Positions 57,301 to 64,000 of a stretch of DNA of 64,000 nt are shown here, in pieces; position 1 is the first letter of the stretch; the number at the start of each line of letters is the position of its first letter. Below the pieces are notes generated by a model. That model did not search any database and had not been told where the DNA came from. It saw nothing but the letters and a program-made list of their open reading frames with translations. The position numbers and the translations under genes are program-made. Source of the stretch: Microglena sp. YARC (lineage: Eukaryota; Chlorophyta; Chlorophyceae; Chlamydomonadales; Chlamydomonadaceae); NCBI GenBank assembly GCA_022414725.1, contig CM039462.1, forward strand, positions 132,491,834-132,555,833. The letters are read 5' to 3'.

Positions 57301-59208
57301 GCGCCAACAACATATATTTCTCATGATGAGCCAAACATTAACTTCACCATCGTCATGGCCCCTCCCAAACAACCACGGTTCATGTCTAGAATAAACCATT
57401 CTTGCGCCAACAACATATATTTCTCATGATGAGCCAAACATTAACTTCACCATCGTCATGGCCCCTCCCAAACAGCCACGGTTCATGTCTAGAATAAACC
57501 ATTCTTGCGCCAACAACATATATTTCTCATGATGAGCCAAACATTAACTTCACCATCGTCATGGCCCCTCCCAAACAACCACGGTTCATGTCTAGAATAA
57601 ACCATTCTTGCGCCAACAACATATATTTCTCATGATGAGCCAAACATTAACTTCACCATCGTCATGGCCCCTCCCAAACAACCACGGTTCATGTTTAGAA
57701 TAAACCATTCTTGCGCCAACAACATATATTTCTCATGATGAGCCAAACATTAACTTTACCATCGTCATGGCCCCTCCCAAACAACCACGGTTCATGTCTA
57801 GAATAAACCATTCTTGCGCCAACAACATGTATTTCTCATGATGAGCCAAACATTAACTTCACCATCGTCATGGCCCCTCCCAAACAGCCACGGTTCATGT
57901 CTAGAATAAACCATTCTTGCGCCAACAACATATATTTCTCATGATGAGCCAAACATTAACTTCACCATCGTCATGGCCCCTCCCAAACAGCCACGGTTCA
58001 TGTCTAGAATTAACCATTCTTGCGCCAACAACATATATTTCTCATGATGAGCCAAACATTAACTTTATTATTGTCATGGCCCCTCCCAAATATACAGTTC
58101 GCGTCTAGAATCAACCATTCTTGCGCCAACATCTGTCTCATGATGTCATGATGAGCCAAACATTAACTTCACCATCGTCATGGTCCCCCTTTAAAAAATA
58201 CGGTTCGAGTCTAGAATCAACCATTCTTGCGCCAACATCTGTCTCATGATGTCATGATGAGCCAAACATTAACTTCACCATCGTCATGCCCCCCCCTTTA
58301 AAATATACGGTACATGTCTAGAATCAACCATTATTGCGCCAGCATCGATATCGCATGATACGCCAAACATTAACTTCCCCATCGCCATGGCCCCTCCCCA
58401 ATATACAGTTCGTGTCTAGAATCAACAATTCTTGCGCCGACATCGATATCTCATGATGAACCAAACATTAACTTCACCATTGTAATGACCCCACCCAAAT
58501 CGGCCTTTACCCCCCCCCCCCCCAACCCCAACCCCATCAACCTCCTCGAGCCCCCCCCCCCCCCCCCCCCAACCCTAACCCCATCAACCTCCTCAAGCCC
58601 CCACCCCCCCCACCCACCCACCCACACACACACACACACACGCCCCTAACCCCATCAGCCCCCCAATCCCTTCAAACCAAAGAGGTGAAACACAGTATTT
58701 TGAACAGCCCTGGAAAGCATGCACACACCACCTGCCTATCTGCAAGAAGGCTGGGGCACTTGGAAGCTGCTGAAATGATACCTTCTAATGGTAGCCTGCT
58801 CTTCACAGGGTGTGCGGGTGTGCTGGGTGGAGTGGTGGTGTGGTGTGGTGTGGTAAGGTGTGGTGTGGTGTGGTGCGGTGTGGTGCGGTGTGGTGTGGTG
58901 TGGTGAGGTGTGATGTGGTGTAGGAGAACTCTGATTTGGAAGCATTGGTCTGAAACTAGAAGAGGCATGCGGCGAGTGAGACCATTGAGGCTAGCTATCG
59001 ACAATGCACAACCTTTACCACGCTGACCGATCAAAGAAGCCAAGGCATTTGGCGCGATGCAAGTAACATGTGAATTTCGGAAGACGTGGCTTTCACAACC
59101 TGCAAGGCTGAAATTTTGACTCACTAAATATTCGGCATCTATCTTCTTGAGCATGCCATCGGGGAGGGGATCCAACTTATCGACATCTCTAACTTTCATC
59201 GCGCTCAT
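44711..59208 (-). CDS. EF-hand protein with RIIa/DPY-30-like N-terminal region, probable ciliary protein
   Basis: Exons in gene order: 59125-59208, 58732-58800 (tentative), 56404-56595, 54054-54167, 44711-44818. All are phase 0 and the total is 567 nt (188 residues plus TGA). The start is MSAMKVRDVDKLDPLPDGML. Exon 3 has PMFGGLVTNLVTLKPMDPIQ followed by YMIDYV, resembling the RIIa/DPY-30 helix pair with its KPxDPIxYMIDY signature found in axonemal proteins and some adenylate kinases. Exons 3-4 join to an EF-hand-like unit (KLMDVFNVLDS, then SQAGKISYENFSSYVKKYG), with Asn at the last loop position, so calcium binding is doubtful. Exons 4-5 form a second one (IFTDFQPR, then GTNLITVEEFLIFFSKVS). 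Small proteins of this build (EFCAB10-like) are associated with cilia. That role is inference. The introns hold an 8.1-kb retrotransposon and several arrays built from the gene's own exon ends. Confidence 0.7.
44875..44960 (-). pseudogene. Duplicated head of the last EF-hand exon
   Basis: Minus strand: CTACAG|GGCAGCAACCTGATC, then GTGGGGGAGTTCCTCATATT, a diverged copy of the true exon's acceptor and first about 40 nt (CACAG|GGCACCAACTTGATC). It would read GSNLITVGEFLIF, then be lost. Confidence 0.7.
44982..45075 (+). repeat. TG/ATGTGTG microsatellite
   Basis: ATGTGTGTGTATGTTTATGT-type tract. It ends in GAGAGAGAATA, the word that follows the microsatellite in each 147-bp unit of the 53-54 kb array. 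Confidence 0.85.
45136..46200 (+). CDS. Retrotransposon 5' region, unidentified N-terminal ORF (broken)
   Basis: First frame MDCDMGDVALDPTLSAILPY.. (45136-45450), continued after frameshifts through about 45760. A second start-like segment at about 45931, MDCDTGDAAPSTVTNLKK.., repeats the opening words, suggesting an internal duplication. Position suggests an ORF1-like or N-terminal extension, but no zinc knuckle or RRM is recognisable. Confidence 0.45.
46320..46960 (+). CDS. Retrotransposon APE-type endonuclease region (frameshifted)
   Basis: Motifs in order over three frames: HKPDVAILTETKLLS (metal-binding Glu of the LTET motif), a GGDWNATLFP block (the GDFN-type motif) and HSRIDDILISLAP (the SRIDYI-type C-terminal motif). 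These are characteristic of exonuclease/endonuclease/phosphatase-fold nucleases of LINEs that nick target DNA. The final His motif was not seen. At least two frameshifts are present. Confidence 0.65.
47037..47816 (+). CDS. Retrotransposon linker between endonuclease and reverse transcriptase
   Basis: The longest uninterrupted frame of the element (259 residues, MTDTPPPRPQQLVTPVSKAS..). It is helical and His/Thr-rich, with WWDQATNLIGDN and LDRKKSKAHAKINSHIQQLK. It corresponds to the region before RT motif 0 in LINEs; no specific function assigned. The frame continues after a shift into RT. Confidence 0.55.
   Translation: MTDTPPPRPQQLVTPVSKASMSATRKAIEETHTTFFMEHTQTIRDWWDQATNLIGDNSLPSHLHQVKHTLLAKGLDLDHLSNQIMEPIRMALTTMFETCPTRNQIPGHFLDRKKSKAHAKINSHIQQLKTYRKLLTTDPNSYHTAHSTLLETCHNHPTTLTHIQLASDHASLLAAINISLDEALPALRRILTNSRQTATATGKAAFMTQLSNKPKQAHRNIFKTSDNPTSPQTLQDPTTGQHKTSTNDLLDILGSTWDT
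47950..49150 (+). CDS. Retrotransposon reverse transcriptase domain (frameshifted)
   Basis: RT motifs across shifting frames: KSKQAGPDGIPNELLTCLPW (motif 1), WKTSNTIMLYKKGDP with HYRPIGLNNTMGKLW (motif 2), then FAAYFDFSSAFNMVDHDKLL (motif 3, catalytic Asp), TRGTIQGDTLSP (motif 4), LGYADDTSVV (motif 5, YADD catalytic pair), and TKYLGVPVS (motif 7). All catalytic Asp residues are present. At least three frameshifts or stops interrupt the domain (around 48190, 48350, 48620). Confidence 0.85.
49285..51665 (+). CDS. Retrotransposon spacer between RT and RNase H, unidentified content
   Basis: Begins with a thumb/connection-like stretch (GLGIPSLMVDYAQITAAHLT, then RSLNDTGKLGRLTTALLRKE). It then carries about 2 kb of Pro/Thr/His-rich sequence in several frames. 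The segment from about 51195 (EEAHKAVRWALGSAIHAHTL, then DIPACTILLVPHKP, LATLPPKAKPLTP, YKLIAISNPAG) looks like a folded domain that I cannot name. It is unusually long for the RT-RNase H interval. Confidence 0.5.
51677..52260 (+). CDS. Retrotransposon RNase H domain
   Basis: One open frame with LALYTDGSAI (first Asp), DINRAELVAIQQAL (Glu), ELTIYSDSLCSLQL (second Asp) and VRSHSGIIGNDEADTLAKEA (final His/Asp region). All four acidic catalytic positions of RNase H are present. Its role in the element is removal of the RNA strand of the RNA-DNA hybrid. Confidence 0.9.
52330..53143 (+). CDS. Retrotransposon CCHC motif and restriction-like endonuclease region
   Basis: After WWQKIQIHKARWGRLWTRKL, the sequence has CPLCRKAQDGAGHILAGCSH and INRHNKAVQLIQKAV. 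This CxxC..HxxxxC plus RHN.AV arrangement precedes the restriction-like endonuclease in R2/NeSL-type elements. Next comes PDLLLIDD, and in the adjacent frame KAYLVELGYCSDTNHQ with KSVQHKELQRILQQQGF, consistent with the PD-(D/E)xK-like fold (PD..., then an acidic residue on a beta strand). One stop and frameshift separates PD from the VELGY strand (near 52780-52840). Domain identity is from motif pattern only. Confidence 0.65.
53235..54060 (-). repeat. 147-bp tandem array of exon-end plus donor (EF-hand exon 4)
   Basis: Five extra units of about 146-147 bp follow the true exon 4 (54054-54167) downstream in gene orientation. Each holds the last about 75 nt of the exon (KKYGAPTLTEEDLGSI, then FTDFQPR), the intact donor AGG|GTAAGATCACG, and about 70 nt of intron with GAGAGAGAATA and a TG microsatellite. 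Copies are almost identical and the coding stretch is still open. The retrotransposon has landed in the last unit's TG tract. Confidence 0.95.
54195..54365 (+). repeat. TG microsatellite cluster
   Basis: Several TGTGTGTGTGTG tracts interspersed with GTTTGTTT, immediately upstream of exon 4 in gene orientation. Confidence 0.9.
54395..54900 (+). repeat. About 60-bp tandem repeat
   Basis: About nine units of GTGAATTTGAATTTG(A/G)ATTT, then TTCTGTGACTCTGTACTGTC and CCAGGAGTGGACTCA, 54-66 bp long with internal GAATTT slippage. In the intron between exons 3 and 4 of the EF-hand gene. Confidence 0.9.
54960..55520 (+). repeat. Compound repeat with AATGTAAATATGAAGACATA units
   Basis: Alternates GAAGACATACCATGTCTGCA, TATACGTAATACTGTAATGT and a TACTGTACTGTACTGTAATG block in higher-order units of about 60 and 110 bp. 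In the same EF-hand intron. Confidence 0.9.
55530..56403 (-). repeat. Array of EF-hand exon-3 ends with donors
   Basis: Downstream of the true exon 3 end (56404) there are five further copies, about 155-190 bp apart (near 56240, 56080, 55920, 55745, 55550). Each has the exon tail KLMDVFNVLDS (or VLNLV variant) plus a GTAGGTGCC/GTGGGTGCC donor. The intronic spacers are (TTTTA/TTATTA)n in the three proximal copies and CA microsatellite in the distal ones. A sixth, shorter remnant is near 55640. Confidence 0.9.
56596..56935 (+). repeat. GGTGTGGTGTGGTAGGGAGG tract, G runs and a duplicated exon-3 head
   Basis: Besides GTGTGG and G-run low complexity (G runs at about 56742-56782), 56665-56700 duplicates the acceptor edge of exon 3: minus strand CTGCTGCAG|GAGAAAGATCA versus the real CTGCTGCAG|GAGAAACAGCA. 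Confidence 0.85.
56995..58500 (+). repeat. 103-bp satellite-like array
   Basis: About 14 units of 103 bp (CATGTCTAGAATAAACCATT, CTTGCGCCAACAACATATAT, TTCTCATGATGAGCCAAACA, TTAACTTCACCATCGTCATG, GCCCCTCCCAAACA(A/G)CCACGG). The central units are nearly identical. Units right of 58085 diverge and carry an inserted ATGTCATGATG. Located in the intron between tentative exon 2 and exon 3 of the EF-hand gene. Confidence 0.95.
58505..58670 (+). repeat. C runs, CCCCATCAACCTCCTC duplicates and CA tract
   Basis: Two copies of AACCCCATCAACCTCCTC separated by C runs, then CACACACACAC. Confidence 0.85.
58818..58925 (+). repeat. GGTGTGGTGTGGTGCGGTGT tract
   Basis: Five-base GGTGT/GGTGC repeats immediately upstream (gene orientation) of tentative exon 2 of the EF-hand gene. 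Confidence 0.9.
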
Positions 59209-59828
59209 TGTGAAGTTGGCTGAAGACAGAAGTTGTATTGTTCAAAGATATCAAGTGGTCAAGGCGTTCGAGCTGCTTTTCGACGCTGGGAGACACAGGC
59301 ACAGGGGCTGGGACTGACCGGAAGAGAAAAGAAAGCACTGTCAGGTGGCTTGGGCAGGAAACTTTTAGCAGTTAGTAGTTGGTTGCTTACTACACGGGGG
59401 CATCGGGCACCGCTACACGCCTACGCGGCTACGCCTTAAAACCCTCTGCCGTAAACATCCTCGTTATTGACGTCTGTAAGGCTGGAGGGCGGTTCAATTG
59501 CGCTGAAATTAAGAGAGCTGGAGTTGGTGGGGTTGGTGCGATTGACCCACTGGTCACGCTAGGGCTGCCTTGGTGTCATGGTATGGACGGGTATGGATAC
59601 GCTAGGCGAACAGGAGTAACCGCAGGAGCTGCGTGGTAGGTGCATTCTTCTTCTGGTGTTGACGACTATCTTTCGCTTTCGTCTAATGTTGGATAACTGT
59701 ACACCCAGGAGGTAGCATCCTGTACGAAAAGTTGATAAAAGCCGATTGATATATTCCGAGTATACGATGTATATGACGTAATTATTTGCAATGCATTGGA
59801 AATTTTTCATATTTGTCTGAACACCCCA

Positions 59829-59835
<7 letters not shown>
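59209..59835. other. Upstream region of the EF-hand gene; no gene assigned
   Basis: Presumed promoter side of the minus-strand gene. ATG-started plus-strand frames at 59233 and 59379 have no recognised domain. No clear core promoter element. Confidence 0.35.

Positions 59836-59836
<1 letters not shown>

Positions 59837-59875
<39 letters not shown>
59837..59875 (+). repeat. G homopolymer of about 40 bases
   Basis: One of the longest of many G/C homopolymer runs in this window. Exact length is unlikely to be reliable. Confidence 0.85.
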
Positions 59876-59876
<1 letters not shown>

Positions 59877-59919
59877 TCAGCCCTCATTTGTTTTTTTTGC
59901 TAACTTTTACTCAGACCCC

Positions 59920-60890
59920 CAAATGACATTATGAGACCTCCCATGAGTAGGCCTTGGTAGAGGTAGTCTATTGGCACCACCTTGGACTTCGTGCAATAAG
60001 TAATCCCAACCCGACCCAACCCAACCCAACCCAACCCAACCCAACCCGACCCGACCCAACCCAACCCAACCCAACCCAACCCAACCCAACCCAACCCAAC
60101 CCAACCAACCCAACCCAACCCAACCCAACCCAACCCAACCCAACCCAACCCAACCCAACCCAACCCAACCCAACCCAACCCAACCCAACCCAACCAACCC
60201 AACCCAACCCAACCCAACCCAACCCGACCCAACCCAACCCAACCCAACCAACCCAACCCAACCCAACCCAACCCAACCCAACCCAACCCAACCCAACCCA
60301 ACCCAACCCAACCCAACCCAACCCAACCCAACCCAACCCAACCCAACCCAACCCAACCCAACCCAACCCAACCCAACCCAACCCGACCCAACCCAACCCA
60401 ACCCAACCCAACCCGACCCGACCCAACCCAACCCAACCCAACCCAACCCAACCCAACCCAACCCAACCCAACCCAACCCAACCCAACCCAACCCAACCCA
60501 ACCCAACCCAACCCAACCCGACCCAACCCAACCCAACCCCAACCTAACCCAAACCAACCAACCAAACCAAACCCAACCAACAGCCCAGGCCAAACCGGTC
60601 CCCCCAAACCCAAACCCAAACTCATCACGACCGCTAAGTCTGAGACCACCCATTTTTAGGCCTTGATAAGAGTAGTCTATTGGCACCACTTTGGACCTCG
60701 TGCAATAATTATTTACCCCCCCCAACCCCCAAGCCCAGCCCAGCCCAGCCCCCCCCCCCCAAACCCCAACCCCCCAAACCCCCAAACCCCAGCCCAACCT
60801 CGCCACTCCCCACACACCCCACCCAACCCCCCACCACCACTGAAATTATGAGACCACCCATGGGTAGGCCTTGGCACGGGTCAGCCCTTT
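59920..60890 (-). repeat. Three exon-like modules separated by simple repeats
   Basis: Minus-strand modules at 59925-59995, 60640-60712 and 60842-60875 share TGCACGA(A/G)GTCCAA, then GTGGTGCCAATAGACTA and CAAGGCCTA...GGTGGTCTCA. Two translate as SKVVPIDYLYQGLLMGGLIM and SKVVPIDYSYQGLKMGGL. They may be copies of an exon edge, as elsewhere in this window, but no parent exon is identified. Confidence 0.5.
60004..60545 (+). repeat. (CCCAA)n microsatellite, about 540 bp
   Basis: About 108 units of CCCAA (TTGGG on the other strand), with occasional CCCGA variants and a few 4-bp CCAA steps. Pentameric, so not the TTTAGGG telomere unit. Confidence 0.97.
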
Positions 60891-60984
60891 TCAGGTTTTT
60901 TTATACATTACTTATTCGGCCGTACGTAATGAGCTTTTTTGGAACTCCTCGTAATAAAGTAGGGGCAAGGGTTAAGTGCCGACA

Positions 60985-61105
60985 GACAAAACATCTACTG
61001 GCGATAAAAACAAAACAAAACAAAACACCTACTCGCGTTTGTCGTTTTTGCCTCTGCCATGTGACGGAGCCAAAAATGACGAGCGCTAGTAGATGTTTGG
61101 TCGTT
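60985..61105. repeat. Nested inverted repeat (hairpin)
   Basis: Inner arms 61029-61054 (CTACTCGCGTTTGTCGTTTT..) and 61067-61092 pair with few mismatches around a loop of about 12 nt. An outer pair (ACAAAACATCTACTGGCG at about 60986 with CGCTAGTAGATGTTTGGT) encloses it, together with an (AAAAC)n tract. Could be a small foldback MITE. Confidence 0.65.
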
Positions 61106-61591
61106 TTTGACGGGTTGAAAACAGCTACACAGCTGCGCCGAGACAACATAAATTAAATCTGCAACTAGCACGTCTGTCGTACGGAAGTTGGGGCCTCATT
61201 GGGGGACGGTGATAACCTTGAATTCAAATTCGAGGTGTTCTGAGGTATGTTTCCCTCCCTACTCTAGTACCCTACCCCGGGACCCTAACCCCTGATCCCC
61301 GCCCCCCTCCCACATCGAATCGCACTTCGTATTCGTCGCGGGATCCGGTCCCCTGTATAATCAATAGCCCCCGCGCGCGTGCGCTTCCTACATCTGTCCA
61401 CCCCCTCCAGTGCAGTGAGAAAGACGATAGCGCACCATCGGCGACAATAAAGTCGCTACCCAACGGATTCCCCTGTACCAGCACCCACGGGGCAGTCCAT
61501 TCAACGTCAGCTGCTGTAGAACAGCAAACAATTACAACAGCGATCTAGCGGACGCAATACCGCAGACAGGAGTTGCTATTTGTCAGATCAC

Positions 61592-61705
61592 TCCCCCCCC
61601 CCCCCCCCCCCCCCCCTCCTCCCTTCCCCTCCCCTTCCCCCCAAACTGAACCTTCAGCACCAGCACTAGCAGTACCAGCACCAGCACCAGCACCAGCACC
61701 AGCAC
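61592..61705 (+). repeat. C run and (CACCAG)n tract
   Basis: C run at about 61592-61615, then CACCAGCACCAGCACCAGCA at about 61655-61705, in the presumed 5' region of the plus-strand gene starting at 61789. Confidence 0.9.
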
Positions 61706-61788
61706 TTTCAGCATAGGTAGCAGGAGGAGGAGCACTCCCACCTCCCACTACCACCTCCACATCACCACCACCTCACTCCGCGACCACC

Positions 61789-61951
61789 ATGCAACAAGCA
61801 CAGCAGCTGCAGGTCAGGGTGTTGTCATGTATCGCGTTGGTGCTGTGCTTCGGTTCCCCAGTGTGGGCTTATCCTGAGGAGTTGATGTGCATGTCCAGCG
61901 ATCTCTGCAGTGTGGGGAAGACCAAGCAATTCAAGGGAGACATCGCCTCAA
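61789..61951 (+). CDS. First exon of a small secreted Cys-containing protein (3' part outside window)
   Basis: ATG in good context (ACCACCATG) opens a 54-codon exon ending TCA A|GTGAGT, phase 1. The product begins MQQAQQLQVRVLSCIALVLC; FGSPVWA completes a clear signal peptide. The mature part starts YPEELMCMSSDLCSVGKTKQ, then FKGDIAS. I recognise no family. The next true exon was not found, because the remaining 2 kb is an array of degraded copies of this exon. It may be a tandemly expanded gene for an extracellular protein, but nothing shows function. Confidence 0.6.
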
Positions 61952-64000
61952 GTGAGTAGCTGAAGTGTAGCTGAAGTATAGCTGACCAGTAGCTGAAGGT
62001 CAAGGTGTTGCCATGTGTTGCGTTGGTGCTGTGCTTCGGTTCCCAGTTTGGGCACATCCTGAGGATTTGATTTGCATGTCCAGCGATTTCTGCAGTGTCG
62101 GTAAGACCAAGCAATTCAAGGGAGACATCGCCTCAAGTGAGTAGCTGAAGTGTAGCTGAAGTGTAGCTGACCAGTAGCTGAAGGTCAGGGTGTTGTCATG
62201 TGTTGCGTTGGTGCTGTGCTTCGGTTCCCAGTTTGGGCACATCCTCAGGATTTGATTTGCATGTCCAGCGATTTCTGCAGTGTCGGTAAGACCAAGCAAT
62301 TCAAGGGAGACATCGCCTCAAGTGAGTAGCTGAAGTGTAGCTGAAGTGTAGCTGACCAGTAGCTGAAGGTCAGGGTGTTGTCATGTATTGCGTTGGTGCT
62401 GTGCTTCGGTTCCCAATTTGGGCACATCCTGAGGATTTGATTTGCATGTCCAGCGATTTCTGCAGTGTCGGTAAGACCAAGCAATTCAAGGGAGACATCG
62501 CCTCAAGTGAGTAGCTGAAGTGTAGCTGAAGTGTAGCTGACCAGTAGCTGAAGGTCAGGGTGTTGTCATGTACTTGCGTTGGTGCTGTGCTTCGGTTCCA
62601 GTTGGGCACATCCTCAGGATTTGATTTGCATGTCCAGCGATTTCTGCAGTGTCGGTAAGACCAAGCAATTCAAGGGAGACATCGCCTCAAGTGAGTAGCT
62701 GAAGTGTAGCTGAAGTGTAGCTGACCAGTAGCTGAAGGTCAGGGTGTTGTCATGTATTGCGTTGGTGCTGTGCTTCGGTTCCCAGTTTGGGCACATCCTG
62801 AGGATTTGATTTGCATGTCCAGCGATTTCTGCAGTGTCGGTAAGACCAAGCAATTCAAGGGAGACATCGCCTCAAGTGAGTAGCTGAAGTGTAGCTGAAG
62901 TGTAGCTGACCAGTAGCTGAAGGTCAGGGTGTTGTCATGTATTGCGTTGGTGCTGTGCTTCGGTTCCCAGTTTGGGCACATCCTGAGGATTTGATTTGCA
63001 TGTCCAGCGATTTCTGCAGTGTCGGTAAGACCACGCAATTCAAGGGAGACATCGCCTCAAGTGAGTAGCTGAAGTGTAGCTGAAGTGTAGCTGACCAGTA
63101 GCTGAAGGTCAGGGTGTTGTCATGTACTGCGTTGGTGCTGTGCTTCGGTTCCCAGTTTGGGCACATCCTCAGGATTTGATTTGCATGTCCAGCGATTTCT
63201 GCAGTGTTGGTAAGACCACGCAATTCAAGGGAGACATCGCCTCAAGTGAGTAGCTGAAGTGTAGCTGAAGTGTAGCTGACCAGTAGCTGAAGCTCAGGGT
63301 GTTGTCATGTATTGCGTTGGTGCTGTGCTTCGGTTCCCAGTTTGGGCACATCCTGAGGATTTGATTTGCATGTCCAGCGATTTCTGCAGTGTCGGTAAGA
63401 CCAAGCAATTCAAGGGAGACATCGCCTCAAGTGAGTAGCTGAAGTGTAGCTGAAGTGTAGCTGACCAGTAGCTGAAGGTCAGGGTGTTGTCATGTATTGC
63501 GTTGGTGCTGTGCTTCGGTTCCCAGTTTGGGCACATCCTCAGGATTTGATTTGCATGTCCAGCGATTTCTGCAGTGTTGGTAAGACCAAGCAATTCAAGG
63601 GAGACATCGCCTCAAGTGAGTAGCTGAAGTGTAGCTGAAGTGTAGCTGAACAGTAGCTGAAGGTCAGGGTGTTGTCATGTATTGCGTTGGTGCTGTGCTT
63701 CGGTTCCCAGTTTGGGCACATCCTCAGGATTTGATTTGCATGTCCAGCGATTTCTGCAGTGTCGGTAAGACAATGCAATTCAAGGGAGACATCGCCTCAA
63801 GTGAGTAGCTGAAGTGTAGCTGAAGTGTAGCTGACCAGTAGCTGAAGGTCAGGGTGTTGTCATGTACTGCGTTGGTGCTGTGCTTCGGTTCCCAGTTTGG
63901 GCACATCCTGAGGATTTGATTTGCATGTCCAGCGATTTCTGCAGTGTTGGTAAGACCACGCAATTCAAGGGAGACATCGCCTCAAGTGAGTAGCTGAAGT
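61952..64000 (+). repeat. 185-bp tandem array of exon-1 copies with donor
   Basis: Eleven units of 185 bp, continuing past the window. Each holds about 140 nt of the 61789-61951 exon (from GTCAGGGTGTTGTCATG to ACATCGCCTCAA), the donor GTGAGTAGC and a short intron piece (TGAAGTGTAGCTGAAGTGTA). All copies share a one-base loss that shifts the frame (GGTTCCCAGTTTGGGC for GGTTCCCCAGTGTGGGC). Most also have GTCGGTAAGACC or GTTGGTAAGACC, a new GTAAGA donor, where the exon has GTGGGGAAGACC. The copies are pseudo-exons. Open frames on the opposite strand are artefacts. Confidence 0.95.

Noticed and set aside
60004..60545. CCCAA array as a telomere
   Set aside because: Pentameric unit, internal position, flanked by unique or repeated modules on both sides; not the TTTAGGG telomere type.
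59900..60815. Gly/Trp/Val-rich and Pro/Asn-rich frames up to 302 residues
   Set aside because: Translations of the CCCAA/TTGGG microsatellite.
61869..63963. Series of 79-99 residue minus-strand frames, nearly identical
   Set aside because: Antisense reading of the 185-bp array; the sense strand shows a real exon and donor from which the units derive.
33001..64000. CRISPR arrays
   Set aside because: Tandem arrays here have contiguous units without unique spacers, and the genome is eukaryotic.

Overview
This is nuclear DNA from a repeat-rich, intron-rich eukaryote, most likely a flagellated microalga. The points in favour are: genes split by long GT-AG introns (often GTGAGT or GTAAGA donors), a nuclear gene for a mitochondrial ribosomal protein, a small ciliary-type EF-hand protein, and a dual-endonuclease non-LTR retrotransposon of the kind known as Dualen/RandI in green algae. 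An interstitial two-unit TTTAGGG tract is weak extra support for the green lineage. I cannot name the species. There is one 1,000-base gap (33001-34000), and the tandem array beside it is full of small indels, so sequence quality is uneven.

Five gene models were rebuilt by hand by matching splice phases, plus weaker fragments. (1) Minus strand, 290-2406: first two exons of an unidentified secreted protein, leaving the window at its left edge. (2) Minus strand, 4986-8891: complete five-exon mitochondrial ribosomal protein uL6. (3) Minus strand, 11311-12534: intronless secreted GH18 chitinase-like protein. (4) Minus strand, 14297-23964: an inward-rectifier-like (Kir) ion channel with an unusual selectivity filter and a one-base frameshift in its cytoplasmic domain. 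(5) Minus strand, 44711-59208: a five-exon, 188-residue EF-hand protein spread over 14.5 kb, with an 8.1-kb retrotransposon in one intron. At the right edge a plus-strand gene for a small secreted Cys-containing protein begins at 61789. From about 24.7 to 40.4 kb I find no confident gene; this stretch is mostly microsatellite and minisatellite DNA.

The most striking structure is in the repeats. At four loci (1-289, 53.3-54.2 kb, 55.5-56.4 kb, 61.9-64.0 kb) the tandem-repeat unit contains, or starts exactly at, the 5' splice site of a real exon. Introns here therefore begin with arrays of duplicated exon ends plus donor sites. Other exon edges of the EF-hand gene are duplicated once or more as well. 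The window also has a hAT-like MITE family (six copies, most with 8-bp target duplications) and several other dispersed families. The retrotransposon sits in one of the splice-site arrays with a 12-bp ATTTGTGTGTGT duplication.
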